Assembly (NCBI RefSeq): GCF_009690905.1
Contig: NZ_VOSW01000057.1
Span: forward strand, 1-64,000
Length of the DNA: 64,000 nucleotides
Source of the DNA: Paraburkholderia madseniana
GTDB taxonomy: Bacteria; Pseudomonadota; Gammaproteobacteria; Burkholderiales; Burkholderiaceae
Direction of reading: 5' to 3'
The translations under genes were made by a program, and so were the position numbers. How positions within the stretch are numbered: the stretch's first letter is position 1; each line of letters begins with the position of its first letter. Shown piece after piece: positions 17,071-26,430 of this stretch. Below the pieces are notes generated by a model, which saw only the letters and a program-made list of their open reading frames with translations, searched no databases and was not told the DNA's origin.

Positions 17071-18735
17071 CTACTTCGCCTTTTGCACCACCCGAGCCTG
17101 CAAGGCGCGGATACGGAAGAGCGCCTGGGTATTGGACACCGTCGTGTCGTACATCTTGGCGAGATCCGCCTTGAGCGCGGTACGCGAACCACCGTCGAGA
17201 TAGACCATATGTCCCGACGGATAAAAACGCGCCGACAGATTCTGCCGGACCTGCTGGCTGACAAGCGGCATTTGCTGCAGATCGAGCACGGTCTGATAGA
17301 ACGGCGTGACGTAGTCGAAGAAACCGTTCGCCGACAGCACCTTCAGGTCAGGATTGAGCGCCATCACGGCGGCAAGGTCGCCGGCGGTGTACAGAATGAT
17401 GTTGCCCTTCGCGTCGAGCCCCTTCTGCGCGCCGGTCGGATCGATATGGCTGAAGTCCCAATACTGGAATGCCTGATCGTTGAGGTCCGTGAACGCCGAA
17501 TTCGACGTGTATTTCAACTGCTCATTCAGATACACGTTCCACATCGTCGTATAGACGCCGGTCACCGCCGTCATGGTCGGATCGTTGCCGCCGGAATTCG
17601 GGTCGATCTTGCCGGCGATGCCGGTGTTGATCGCCGTCACGCGGCCGTCGTACTCGCCGAGCGCGAGACCCTGCGATTTCAGCAGCGTGGTCAGGAACAG
17701 CGAATTGCCGCGGCTGTCGTACGATGCGATGTCGAGGCTCCAGGCGAGCAAGGTGGTTTTGTCGATACCGGTGTATTCGCTGAGTTTTTCGACGGTTGCG
17801 GAATCCGTCGTCGGAAACTTGCGCAGCGCCGCCAGATAGTCGGTGCGCGCGAATTGCGCCACTTCTTCGGCAAACGTGCCGAGGTCGGTTGGCCGCGGCG
17901 CAATGCCGAGTTTCTTGTGATACCACGCGTCCGCCGCGGTGGTGGGCAACGCGCCGACCGGGTTGCCGGATTGCGTGTAGTCGAGAATGGACGATTGCAG
18001 CGTGATGCCGTTCAGGTCGACGCCGTCTTCGTGCAGCCGGTACGCCAGCACGCAACTGCGCGCCGTGCCGTAAGACTCGCCGAACAGATACTTCGGCGAA
18101 TTCCAGCGGTTGTTCTTGGTGAGAAAGCGCTTGATGAACTGCTTGATCGAGTCGGCGTCCTGGTCGACACCCCAGAAGGCACGGTTCGTCTTCGGCGCAA
18201 TGGCCGCCGAGTAGCCGGTGCCGACCGGATTGATGAAGACGAGGTCGCTCTTGTCGAGCAGGCTGTCAGGGTTGTCTTCCATCGAATATGGCGCGGGCGG
18301 CGTAAAGCCCGGCATCGATGTCTTGATGCGGCGCGGCGCGAACGAGCCCAGCAGCACGAACACCGAAGACGAACCCGGGCCGCCGTTGTAGAAGAACGTT
18401 ACCGGGCGGGTTTCCTCCTTCTGATTGTCCTGCGTGAACGCGACGTAGAACATCTTGGCTTCAGGCTGCGAACTGCTTGGGTCGACAATGACGAGGTGAC
18501 CCGCCGTCGCCGTGTAGTTGATCTTCTGGCCGCCGATCGTGGTCGAATGGTGCGTCACCGCGGCTGTTTCCGAGGTATCGGTGACGGAATCGTCCGGACC
18601 GTTGCCATACGCGACCGGGTCGAAGAACGGCTGATCTCCGGCTTTGTGCGACGTGCCGGCGGCGGCCGTCGCGGGCGAAGCATGCGTGTTGTGTGACGAC
18701 TGCGGACTAACGGAAGCTGACTCGGTGTTCGTCAT
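17071..18735 (-). CDS. S10 serine carboxypeptidase family protein
   Basis: 554 residues. The catalytic serine is S221 in FGESYG, the oxyanion segment is FYNGGPGSSS (115-124), and the aspartate (GFFDYVTPF) and histidine (PSGHMVYLDGG) lie near the C-terminus as in S10 carboxypeptidases. These cut residues from peptide C-termini, often at acid pH. There is no signal peptide: the N-terminus is a polar Ser/Thr/His-rich tail of about 30 residues. It is followed on the same strand by, and lies downstream of, an S53 peptidase gene. Confidence 0.85.
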   Translation of the reverse strand: MTNTESASVSPQSSHNTHASPATAAAGTSHKAGDQPFFDPVAYGNGPDDSVTDTSETAAVTHHSTTIGGQKINYTATAGHLVIVDPSSSQPEAKMFYVAFTQDNQKEETRPVTFFYNGGPGSSSVFVLLGSFAPRRIKTSMPGFTPPAPYSMEDNPDSLLDKSDLVFINPVGTGYSAAIAPKTNRAFWGVDQDADSIKQFIKRFLTKNNRWNSPKYLFGESYGTARSCVLAYRLHEDGVDLNGITLQSSILDYTQSGNPVGALPTTAADAWYHKKLGIAPRPTDLGTFAEEVAQFARTDYLAALRKFPTTDSATVEKLSEYTGIDKTTLLAWSLDIASYDSRGNSLFLTTLLKSQGLALGEYDGRVTAINTGIAGKIDPNSGGNDPTMTAVTGVYTTMWNVYLNEQLKYTSNSAFTDLNDQAFQYWDFSHIDPTGAQKGLDAKGNIILYTAGDLAAVMALNPDLKVLSANGFFDYVTPFYQTVLDLQQMPLVSQQVRQNLSARFYPSGHMVYLDGGSRTALKADLAKMYDTTVSNTQALFRIRALQARVVQKAK

Positions 18736-18958
18736 GATCGCTCCATGGATTCGTTAAAGCCTTGGTGTGTCTCTCTTGATGTGTCTCGATGTCTCTTGAT
18801 GTCACTCGTGTGTCCTGCGTTGCCTGCGTCTCCTGAAGGCAAGCACCGTACCGCCTGCGGCCAGAACGCAACGCACCGCGACCAAGCGCGGACAGCCGGT
18901 GAGCGCCGGAGCTGGCAATCAGCGAGGCGCGTTCCGAACTGAACCGCGACTCATCAGA
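18736..18958. other. spacer with short TGTCTC-type repeats
   Basis: Gap between the S10 and S53 peptidase genes. The part 18765-18810 repeats variants of TGTCTC and TTGATGTC several times (low complexity). No gene seen. Confidence 0.4.
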
Positions 18959-20515
18959 CTATAGTGCCGCCGCCACCTTCTGACCATTGGGACTGCCGAG
19001 CCCCGTGCACGCATCCCAGCCTGGCGACGCGGCGAAGCTGCCGTTGTTGCCCTGGGTGATGTCGTTGAACGCAGCCGGCGCCTTGTACAACTTGGGGTTG
19101 ATGAAACCGGCCGGTTGCCCCTTCGCCGCGTTGATCCGCGCAATCAACGCCGCCCACAGCGGTGCAACCGCGCTGGTGCCGCCGACCACCGTCTGCGTGC
19201 CGTCGATCAATACGCTATAGCCGGTGATGGGCGATGCATCGCCGGCGACGTCCGGCACGCCGCGCCCGCTGAGCGCCGTCTTCGCGCCGCTCGATGAAGT
19301 GGCCGACAGACCCTGTTGCCACACCGGCACCGGAAAGGTCCGGCTCACGCCACCGCCGCCTGCGCCGCCCTGTGCGCCGTCGTTCCACACCACCTCGTGC
19401 GAAATCGATGTGCCCGACGCGGTCAGGCTCGTGCCGCCACATGCCAGCACGTAAGGGCTCGACGCAGGAAAGTCGACCTGATCGCCGCTGGAACCATCGC
19501 TCGAGCCGCTATCGCCCGACGCCGCGCAGACCGTCACACCGAGCGCTGCCGCCGTTTGCAGCACACTGTTGAACGCCTGCTGCGACTGGCTGGTCCAGTT
19601 CGACTCCGGGCCGCCCCAACTGATCGAGACGACCGAGGGTTTGTTGGTCGCGTCATGCACCGCTCGGCTTACTGCGTCGATGAAACCGGCGTCGCTGTTC
19701 TGTGTGAAATAGACCGCGATCGTCGCGCCAGGCACAATCGCACCGACGATCTCGATGTCGAGCGTGACTTCGCCGTCGGGCCCGTTCGGGTCGCCGCTCG
19801 GCTGATTGCTACCCTGATCGACGCCGACAGATTTCACCTTGGGTGAAGCAACGCCCAAGCTCGCAAAGTAACTCGTGAGGTCGGACGTGTTGTACCCGCC
19901 GCCGAGTTCGATGATGCCGACGCATTCGCCGCTGCCGTCGCCTTGCGGAAACTGATACAGCGACGCGAGCTGCAGCGGCGTAAAGGACGCCTGATGCGCT
20001 TTGGCCGGCTGGAACGGCGGCCGGATGCGAAAGTGCGGCCGCGCCTGAGGCCGGTTATCAAGGCCGAGCACGGCTTGCACGATGCCGTGCAAATCGTCCG
20101 GCACACTGATCGTGCCGGTTCGGCCGCGGAACTGGCCCGCCGTGTGGTGCTGGTAGTGTTCCAGCTTGACGCCAAAGGCGGTCTGGAACTGCGCGATCGT
20201 GCCGCTCAGCACCACCTGGCGCGCTGCCGGATCTTCCCGCACCACCGTCAGGCCGTGTGCAGTTGCAAAGGCTTTGACCTTGGCGATGTCGTCCGGAGCG
20301 GCGCTGTAATCTCTTGCAAAGGCCTCCCGCGATAGAGGTTTGACGCTCGGGTCGCCCGCTTCGATCTTGCTCATCAGTGCGTCGAACTGCGCCTGGTGTT
20401 GACGGCGCAGCATCACGAAAACCTCGATCCGTTCTGCCGGATCGCATTGCCCAACGACTGTCGAACCTTGTTCCGCCGTGCGCTCGCTTCCCGGCAGCGG
20501 TTGTCTATTGACCAT
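18959..20515 (-). CDS. S53 sedolisin/kumamolisin-type peptidase
   Basis: 518 residues. An N-terminal pro-domain (about 1-160) precedes a subtilisin-like catalytic domain with E249 and D253 (DGEVTLDIE), oxyanion D335 (SGDSG) and nucleophile S448 (GGTSAVAP), the sedolisin Glu-Asp-Ser set. The C-terminal calcium site segment (DITQG...WDACTGLGSP) is present. Sedolisins are active at acid pH after pro-domain removal. No classical signal peptide is visible, so export would need another route. Confidence 0.88.
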   Translation of the reverse strand: MVNRQPLPGSERTAEQGSTVVGQCDPAERIEVFVMLRRQHQAQFDALMSKIEAGDPSVKPLSREAFARDYSAAPDDIAKVKAFATAHGLTVVREDPAARQVVLSGTIAQFQTAFGVKLEHYQHHTAGQFRGRTGTISVPDDLHGIVQAVLGLDNRPQARPHFRIRPPFQPAKAHQASFTPLQLASLYQFPQGDGSGECVGIIELGGGYNTSDLTSYFASLGVASPKVKSVGVDQGSNQPSGDPNGPDGEVTLDIEIVGAIVPGATIAVYFTQNSDAGFIDAVSRAVHDATNKPSVVSISWGGPESNWTSQSQQAFNSVLQTAAALGVTVCAASGDSGSSDGSSGDQVDFPASSPYVLACGGTSLTASGTSISHEVVWNDGAQGGAGGGGVSRTFPVPVWQQGLSATSSSGAKTALSGRGVPDVAGDASPITGYSVLIDGTQTVVGGTSAVAPLWAALIARINAAKGQPAGFINPKLYKAPAAFNDITQGNNGSFAASPGWDACTGLGSPNGQKVAAAL

Positions 20516-20821
20516 GGTGTCGATTCTCCTGTTAGCGTGACGGCGCGGGCCGCAAAGCAGACCCCAGGCACGGCACGCGCCTGCACGAACTCACCGCCAC
20601 GTGGCCAGCGGCGGATTGCTGTTTCAAGAACTTCGCCAAATCGTCCGACCCATGCATTCGAACACAGTTCCGGCGTGCGCGGCAGTTGTCCGAATGGCTA
20701 ACGCCGCGTTCGATCAATGCGCATCGCGCAGCACCCGCGCTATCATGCTGAAGCGGCAATCCAGCCGTTGCAGCGCCTCGCGCGCCACCCGCGCGCACGA
20801 TCGAAGAATCAGAGGAACCCC
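20516..20821. other. divergent gap between S53 peptidase and DUF1993 gene
   Basis: About 305 bases with no gene. AGAGGA (20809-20816 area) is the binding site for the downstream gene. No strong promoter or palindrome recognised. Confidence 0.4.
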
Positions 20822-21331
20822 ATGTCAATTTCGATGTATCAAGCATCATTGCCCGTGCTGGTGCGCGGCATGACTAACCTGCAAGTCATCCTCGGCAAGG
20901 CCGAGGCGCACGCTGCAGAGAAACAGATCGACCCGTCCGTGCTCACGAACGCGCGGCTCGCGCCGGACATGCTGCCACTATTGCGCCAGGTCTATATCGT
21001 GAGCGACACGGCGAAGGGCTGCGCCGCCCGTCTGGCCGGCGTCGAAGCGCCGAAGTACGACGACGTCGAACAGACCTTCGAAGAACTCGATGCTCGCCTT
21101 CAAAAGACGATTGATTATCTGAAGGAATTCAATCCGCAACAGATCGACGGATCTGAAGAACGTCCGATCACACTGAAAATGCGCGTTGGCCCGATCGAGT
21201 TCACGGGGCTGTCCTATCTGCTCGGTTTCGTGCTGCCGAATTTTTATTTTCATGTCACGACGGCGTACGACATTCTGCGTCACAACGGTGTCGAACTTGG
21301 CAAGCTCGACTATCTGGGCGGCATCAAGTAA
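20822..21331 (+). CDS. DUF1993 family protein (DinB-like fold)
   Basis: 169 residues, all-helical, with the family signature near the end (EFTGLSYLLGFVLPNFYFHVTTAYDILRHNGVELGKLDYLGG). DUF1993 proteins are thought to share the DinB/YfiT four-helix fold; their role is unknown. I chose the ATG at 20822, preceded by AGAGGA, over an upstream frame extension. It is not in an operon. Confidence 0.8.
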   Translation: MSISMYQASLPVLVRGMTNLQVILGKAEAHAAEKQIDPSVLTNARLAPDMLPLLRQVYIVSDTAKGCAARLAGVEAPKYDDVEQTFEELDARLQKTIDYLKEFNPQQIDGSEERPITLKMRVGPIEFTGLSYLLGFVLPNFYFHVTTAYDILRHNGVELGKLDYLGGIK

Positions 21332-21467
21332 GAAGGCGTATGCGCTGTGGCGTGAGTGCCATGTGATTGCGACATGAACTGCACATGAGCCGCACATCGG
21401 CCGCGTGCGAACCGGCGCATGAACCGCTCATGAAGCGGGTACGAGCACGAGCAGTACACGTGCGGCG

Positions 21468-21788
21468 TCAAACACGCGGCTGGAACGCGATGATCGCCAT
21501 GCCGGCCAGGGTGAATGCCACACCGGCCGCATCCCACAGCGTGGGGCGCACTTTGTCGACACCCCATAGCCACACGATCGCCACTGCCACGTACACACCG
21601 CCGTAAGCCGCATATACGCGGCCTGCGGCGGTGCCGTGCAGCGTCAGCAGCCAGGCGAACAATGCGAGGCTGAGCGCGCCCGGCACCAGCAGCCAGATGG
21701 AGCCCCCCTCCTTCAGCCAACGCCAGGGCAAATAGCATCCAACGATCTCGGCAATGGCGGTCACGGCATAAAGCAGAAAAGTTTTCAT
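21468..21788 (-). CDS. YnfA/UPF0060 family small membrane protein
   Basis: 106 residues with four membrane helices and the family segments AEIVGCYLPW, GGVYVAVAIVWLW and AGMAIIAF. Related to small multidrug resistance proteins in size and topology, but function is not established. The ATG at 21788 starts the family-typical N-terminus (MKTFLLYAVTAIAEIVGCY). Confidence 0.85.
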   Translation of the reverse strand: MKTFLLYAVTAIAEIVGCYLPWRWLKEGGSIWLLVPGALSLALFAWLLTLHGTAAGRVYAAYGGVYVAVAIVWLWGVDKVRPTLWDAAGVAFTLAGMAIIAFQPRV

Positions 21789-21974
21789 CGACAGATAGAA
21801 GCGAGCGGTTGTGTTGCCGCGGGACGGTACGCGGCTGTCTATCGGCTTTATTAACACAATCACTTAGCGCGCGGGCATGATGCATGCATCGACCGTCGCG
21901 TCGCGCCACTCTATTCGCTACCTGTCGTGGGCATCGCATCACCGTGTGCCGACATCCGCAAGTCCGGAAGTCAG

Positions 21975-22604
21975 TCAGTCCAGCGAAAGCCGCAACGCAA
22001 AGCCGATCAGCGCCGCTGAGAAAGTCCAACGCTGCAGTGTCTGCGCGAGAGGATGAGCCCGCATCCAGCCGGCAATGCGCGCCGCGCCAATCGCGTACGC
22101 GATGTCGAAACATGCGCCGATGGCGAGCAGCACCAAACCTAGTTCGACCATCTGCAGCGCAACCGGTCCGGCTACAGGACGCACGAACTGAGGCAATAAC
22201 ACCGAGCAGAACAACAGTGCTTTTGGGTTCAGCAGATTGGTCAGCAAGCCCTTGACGAAAGCGGTCCGCAACGGCCGCGACTCGGCGCCCATCACACCAC
22301 CTTCGGGCAATGCGAACACCGGTGAACGGAAGATCTGGATACCAACCCACGCGAGATAAACCGCGCCACCGTAACGCACCACGTCGTACAACCAGGGCGC
22401 ACTGCGCAACAGCGCCGCCACCCCGCATGCCGACAATGTGACGTGCGTGGCCCGCGCCACCCCAAGGCCGCCAGCCGCGGCGAAGCCACTGCGCACGCCG
22501 CGTCCGATGCTGGTCTGCAGAACCAGCGCCATGTCGGGCCCAGGCACGGCATAAACCACAAACAACGCAGCAATATAAACGACCAGAAGGTGTGCGGAAA
22601 TCAT
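21975..22604 (-). CDS. LysE-family amino acid exporter
   Basis: 209 residues with six hydrophobic segments and the family motif near the N-terminus (PGPDMALVLQTSIGRGVRSGFAAAGGLGVA). LysE/RhtB proteins export amino acids such as homoserine, threonine or lysine. It is divergent from an Lrp-type regulator, the usual pairing, which suggests it is induced by an amino acid. Confidence 0.87.
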   Translation of the reverse strand: MISAHLLVVYIAALFVVYAVPGPDMALVLQTSIGRGVRSGFAAAGGLGVARATHVTLSACGVAALLRSAPWLYDVVRYGGAVYLAWVGIQIFRSPVFALPEGGVMGAESRPLRTAFVKGLLTNLLNPKALLFCSVLLPQFVRPVAGPVALQMVELGLVLLAIGACFDIAYAIGAARIAGWMRAHPLAQTLQRWTFSAALIGFALRLSLD

Positions 22605-22693
22605 AGAAGCCTCTTGTTTTCAAGGGCTCTATCTTGCCGTCGTCGGCGGAGGGTTTGCTGGCGAAATACAGGAGCAGCGACCTCATCTTTGAA

Positions 22694-22711
22694 GGAATAC
22701 GCTAATATTCC
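22694..22711. promoter_or_regulatory. probable Lrp-type operator
   Basis: GGAATA and TATTCC flank a six-base centre in the 155-base gap between lysE and lrp genes. Size, symmetry and AT-rich centre suit an Lrp/AsnC dimer site, controlling one or both genes. Confidence 0.5.
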
Positions 22712-22759
22712 ACTCCCGAGCCATGTTTTCCGCCAACGCACTGTCAACACCCCAAAGCC

Positions 22760-23227
22760 ATGACAACCGACCTCGATAAAACAGACCGCGCGATCCTCGC
22801 CGCGCTGCAGAACGACGGCCGCATGTCGAATGCACGGCTCGCCGACATGGTCGGCCTGAGCGAGACACCTTGCGCCCGCCGCCTCAAGCGCCTCGAAAAC
22901 GACGGCTATATCGATCAGTACCGCGCGATGCTTTCGCGCTCCGCCCTCGGCCTCGGCGTCGTCGCGTTCGTCTATGTGCGTTTTGCCGTGCACGACCGCG
23001 CGGTCGCCACCCGTTTCGAACGCGAGGTCCAGGCAATCCCGCGAATTCTGGCGTGCCACAACGTGTCGGGCAGCGCCGACTATATTCTGCAGGTGGTCGC
23101 GCGCGATCTCGACGATTACGGCACGTTCATGCGCGATGAGATGCGCAGCCTGCCGGGCGTGACTTCGGTGGAATCGGCGTTGTCACTCCGGGAAATCAAG
23201 GCTAACGGCGGCCTGCCGCTGTCCTGA
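22760..23227 (+). CDS. Lrp/AsnC-family transcriptional regulator
   Basis: 155 residues: HTH at about 5-60 (LDKTDRAILAALQNDGRMSNARLADMVGLSETPCARRLKRL in parts) and a C-terminal RAM ligand-binding domain ending VTSVESALSLREIK. It probably senses an amino acid and controls the divergent LysE exporter. Confidence 0.88.
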   Translation: MTTDLDKTDRAILAALQNDGRMSNARLADMVGLSETPCARRLKRLENDGYIDQYRAMLSRSALGLGVVAFVYVRFAVHDRAVATRFEREVQAIPRILACHNVSGSADYILQVVARDLDDYGTFMRDEMRSLPGVTSVESALSLREIKANGGLPLS

Positions 23228-23292
23228 CTGCGGACGTGGCATAGTCACGCATTTGATACGGCGCGAGCCGACCAGACGAGCACGGAGTTTTC

Positions 23293-23526
23293 ATGGATCA
23301 CGAACAGGCGAGAGCCGAAGAATCAGCCGCGATGGAGCGCGTCTTGACTGCAACCACGCGGGTAAAGGCGGCCTTCGCGTCACTGCAATCGCAATTCCCA
23401 CCGGCCGGCAGCGGCCAGCCTTCGCAGTTCGCGCTGCAAACGTTCGACGCTGCGTTGCAGGAACTCGAAGATGCGCAGGCCGCATTCGACGAATTGCTTG
23501 GCGATCTGCTTGACGGCAATCGGTGA
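23293..23526 (+). CDS. hypothetical 77-residue helical protein
   Basis: Acidic, Ala/Glu-rich, predicted to be mostly helical with heptad character (RVKAAFASLQSQF, LQELEDAQAAFDELLGDL). GGAG lies eight bases before the ATG. I do not recognise a family. It stands 65 bases after the Lrp gene on the same strand and may be co-transcribed. Confidence 0.5.
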   Translation: MDHEQARAEESAAMERVLTATTRVKAAFASLQSQFPPAGSGQPSQFALQTFDAALQELEDAQAAFDELLGDLLDGNR

Positions 23527-23770
23527 GTGGCATAGCCGGTCTCTTCACTGCATAGCTGCTGCGTAGGACGCGTGCGGTGGCCGTCTTCAGTTTCCACCGA
23601 GGCGGGCGTCGCGTTATCCGGAGTGGCCGGCCGGGCTTGACCGTTAGTTGCGTATTGACGTCATGGAACTGGAATTCCCACAACGCCCCATCGCCCATCC
23701 CCCTACCCGGTCCTGCGGGCTTCAACGTGCCACTGCGTCCAGAAGCGCGTTGAAACGGCCAGCGGTCCAC

Positions 23771-25342
23771 TCAGAAAACGATATTGGTCCGCAACCCGAC
23801 GATCGCCTCGTTACCGACGCGTTGGGACGGATTGCCCGGATCCGGAATACCGCCCGCCGGCCGGGACACATATTGGAAGTCCGCCTGCAACTGCCACCAC
23901 GGAGCGACCTGATACTGGTAGGTCGCCTCGACGACGGTCTCGGCGCTGCGCGACGGATAGCCCGGTGTCGTCAGCGAGGCGGTATCGCTCGCGAGCCCTT
24001 GAGCACGCGAGCCGATCTTCGCGTAACCGACGGCCAATCCGGCAACGTCGTTGTCGCGCCCTTTGAACGGCGCTTTAAGTGTTACACCCGCATTCACGCC
24101 GAGGTCCACCAGATTCCGATCACCCGGCGCGCCCATGATTCTCGCGAAGGCACCCACCGACTGCGGACTGTCCCCGCCCCGTTGCCAGACCGTCTGATCG
24201 GCCACTGCGTAGAAGCTGTAATCGCCCCGGTGACTCGCCGGCACGCCACTGCTCGCCGGATTCGCCAGCGACAAACCGGCACTGTCGAAACGCTGGTCCG
24301 CAAATTTTTGCGTGTTGTACCAGAAGCCCAGCTTGTAGGTGCCAGGCAGACCGGCTGCCTGCGTACCCGAGGGATTCGCCGCAGGCTGGTTGATGGCGTA
24401 CTGCACCTCGCCGATGAACAACGCGCCGCCACGCAGATTGAAATTCGTGCCGTGGCGGTTCTGTTGCTGTGGGTCGCCCGTCTCGCTGCCCGCCGGATTG
24501 CCGTCGAAGACACCGGCCATCACAGTCCATGCATCCGAAGGCCTGGCGCGCAATCGCACGCCGAGTGACGACAGCGGATAGGCAGGGCCGCCCGCCGGCA
24601 TATCGACCGACGGCAACACAGGCCAGCCGAAGGTCGCGTTGACGAACGGCGTCGCGAACTGGCTCACCATGAATTCCTGGTCGAGACTCTGCTGCCCGAC
24701 CTTCAGGTCCACTTTTCCGCCGATCAGGGATTGCTGATACCAGAGCTCCCATAGCCGCGTCGTGTCCTCGGCCTCGATGCCGCTCGCGCTTTGCAGGGTC
24801 TGCAGATTCCGTTGGCTCAGATTGCTGCCGTGAATCTGCAATGCCGATACATTGAACGTGCCGCCCGGCAGTCCCACCGCTTTTTCCGTGTCGACGACGA
24901 TACCGAACTGGGTCAGTCCATCGTAAGCGCCGCCTCGTTTGACGCCGCCCGACAGGTTGTTCAGATACTCGCTGGTTTCCTGCAGGTCGAAGGTCACGCC
25001 GTAGTTGCCGAGCCAGGGGCGCAGCCCGCCCATGTCGCCGAGCAGATTCGAACGTTCCCAGAGCCCGGTGGGCGCGGCAGGGGTCTGCTCAGCGGCAGAC
25101 GTCTGCCCTGCGGCCGGAGACTGAACTGCGGCAGGCGCCTGATCCGAGGCGGGCACCGGATCCACTATCGGCGTCTGTGCCAGCACGGACGGCGCCACGC
25201 CGACCGACAACAGAAACGTCAGCCCGACGTGGCCGCCCGACATCCACCACCCCGCTCTTTCAGGGACTTTCTGCGTGAGACAAGTCTGAGCGCCGCGCGC
25301 GCGGCGCGCCAAAGAACGATACGACAACGATTTGACGAACAT
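23771..25342 (-). CDS. oprB: OprB-type carbohydrate-selective porin
   Basis: 523 residues from the ATG at 25342 (GGGAG at good spacing); the open frame extends upstream but without a binding site. The N-terminus has a long signal sequence ending around VAPSVLAQ, then a Pro/Ala/Gln repeat linker, then the OprB barrel (WERSNLLGDMGGLRPWLGNYGVTFDLQETSEYLNN) ending in a C-terminal phenylalanine. It forms an outer-membrane channel for sugars. The 5' leader (25343-25619) is unusual. Confidence 0.85.
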   Translation of the reverse strand: MFVKSLSYRSLARRARGAQTCLTQKVPERAGWWMSGGHVGLTFLLSVGVAPSVLAQTPIVDPVPASDQAPAAVQSPAAGQTSAAEQTPAAPTGLWERSNLLGDMGGLRPWLGNYGVTFDLQETSEYLNNLSGGVKRGGAYDGLTQFGIVVDTEKAVGLPGGTFNVSALQIHGSNLSQRNLQTLQSASGIEAEDTTRLWELWYQQSLIGGKVDLKVGQQSLDQEFMVSQFATPFVNATFGWPVLPSVDMPAGGPAYPLSSLGVRLRARPSDAWTVMAGVFDGNPAGSETGDPQQQNRHGTNFNLRGGALFIGEVQYAINQPAANPSGTQAAGLPGTYKLGFWYNTQKFADQRFDSAGLSLANPASSGVPASHRGDYSFYAVADQTVWQRGGDSPQSVGAFARIMGAPGDRNLVDLGVNAGVTLKAPFKGRDNDVAGLAVGYAKIGSRAQGLASDTASLTTPGYPSRSAETVVEATYQYQVAPWWQLQADFQYVSRPAGGIPDPGNPSQRVGNEAIVGLRTNIVF

Positions 25343-25479
25343 AAGCTCACTCCCATCGGGCCCGGCAAAACCGGGCGATGTACGAAGACGTGACCGGGTC
25401 TCGCAAACAATGCGATACCGATCAAACAGAGGGAGCGTGCGACTGGCAGACCGGCTGGAACCGGTCACTGAAGAAGCGC

Positions 25480-25533
25480 GCTAACCCGAACGGAGCGAGT
25501 TAGCGGCGAAGGAGTAATCCTGCTGCTAACTCG
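25480..25533 (-). promoter_or_regulatory. alternative hairpins in the oprB leader
   Basis: On the minus strand three segments occur in order: CGAGTTAGC (25525-25533), GCTAACTCG (25496-25504) and GTTAGC (25480-25485). The middle one can pair with the first (9 bp) or with the third (6 bp), not both. The first contains the stop codon of a short leader ORF. The layout resembles an attenuator or other translation-dependent switch; no known riboswitch was recognised. Confidence 0.45.
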
Positions 25534-25591
25534 CGGGTACTGCGCCGGCGTAGACCGGCATCGGACTTCCACTACTAGAGCATGTGTCCAC
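25526..25591 (-). CDS. 21-residue leader peptide upstream of oprB
   Basis: GTG start at 25591 with AAAGGAG seven bases upstream, ending at a TAG inside the first leader hairpin arm. The peptide is rich in Ser, Pro, Ala and Val, with a CSSSGSP segment near the start and PVYAGAVPAS at the end. Position, binding site and overlap with the hairpin suggest a regulatory leader peptide, though it could be a chance ORF. Confidence 0.4.
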   Translation of the reverse strand: MDTCSSSGSPMPVYAGAVPAS

Positions 25592-25619
25592 GGGGGACTC
25601 CTTTTGCTGAGACGGGCGG

Positions 25620-25649
25620 ATTGTATTCGGCACACTTATAAAATCGCAA
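25620..25649 (-). promoter_or_regulatory. candidate sigma70 promoter for oprB leader
   Basis: On the minus strand TTGCGA (25644-25649) and TACAAT (25620-25625) are 18 bases apart in an AT-rich patch. Transcription from here would include the leader peptide and both hairpins before oprB. Confidence 0.45.
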
Positions 25650-26430
25650 GTAAAAATCACACAAAAGAGATCGCACTCCGAATTTGCTGGCGAGCGCGTC
25701 ATCTGCCCCCGCCGTTGCCCTATCCACCGCTGCATCCGCGCCCTTCATTCCCCTGTCCTTCCTGTCACTTCTGAAAGAATCAGCCTTGCCAGCAATAGCG
25801 AAGTGCGTTGCCGCACGCATAAAAAAAGAATATTTGCTTCGCTTAACGAAGCATGTTGACTTCTGCTTGCGGGAGTGCATAAAATTCGCCAGTCATCACA
25901 AACGGGGCCATTGCCTTGGACACCAGCAGTAGTCGATTTTCGAACAGTTTCACTGCCTGACCGGCCCGACGCCCGCGCTCTCTTTTCTCAGCCGCCGTCT
26001 CGCCAGCAGGCAGACGGTGCGCGCCGTAGTAACTCACCCCGTGCACCTTAACTAGCGCCATTCGGCCGCGCCGTGCTTACGCACGTCCCGCAACCATATG
26101 GCATCGCGTCGCGAGCATCCACTCGCGGCAGCGTTCGCTCACGCCGGTTCGATCCATTCGAATTCCGGTGCGGTCGAGCGCGTGGACGAGCACGTACTTA
26201 ACGAACGCAGATTAGCAACGTCGATAAGCAACGCAGATAAACAAAACCGATAAGGAGCCGCCATGCCGGACAGTGACAGTTATCCCTTATGCCGCTCAAT
26301 TGCCACGCAATTTTTCATTTGCCTGAGGAAAGCAAGCAGAGGTTCGCCGCCGCGCGCATAGTGCCGGCCGCGCTCCGTGTCTGCTGGCTTTCCGCAACCC
26401 GCGTCAAGCCATACGCACCGGAGAAATACC
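25650..26430. other. long stretch without a confident gene
   Basis: About 780 bases. An open frame at 25843-26061 on the minus strand (72 codons) has no binding site and no recognised family. An AT-rich patch near 25760-25900 may be a promoter region. I found no match by eye to the manganese or guanidine riboswitch cores that sometimes precede transporters. Confidence 0.4.

Noticed and set aside
25843..26061. 72-codon open frame on the minus strand
   Set aside because: No ribosome binding site, no family signature, and it lies in a stretch of otherwise noncoding character; kept only as a remark.
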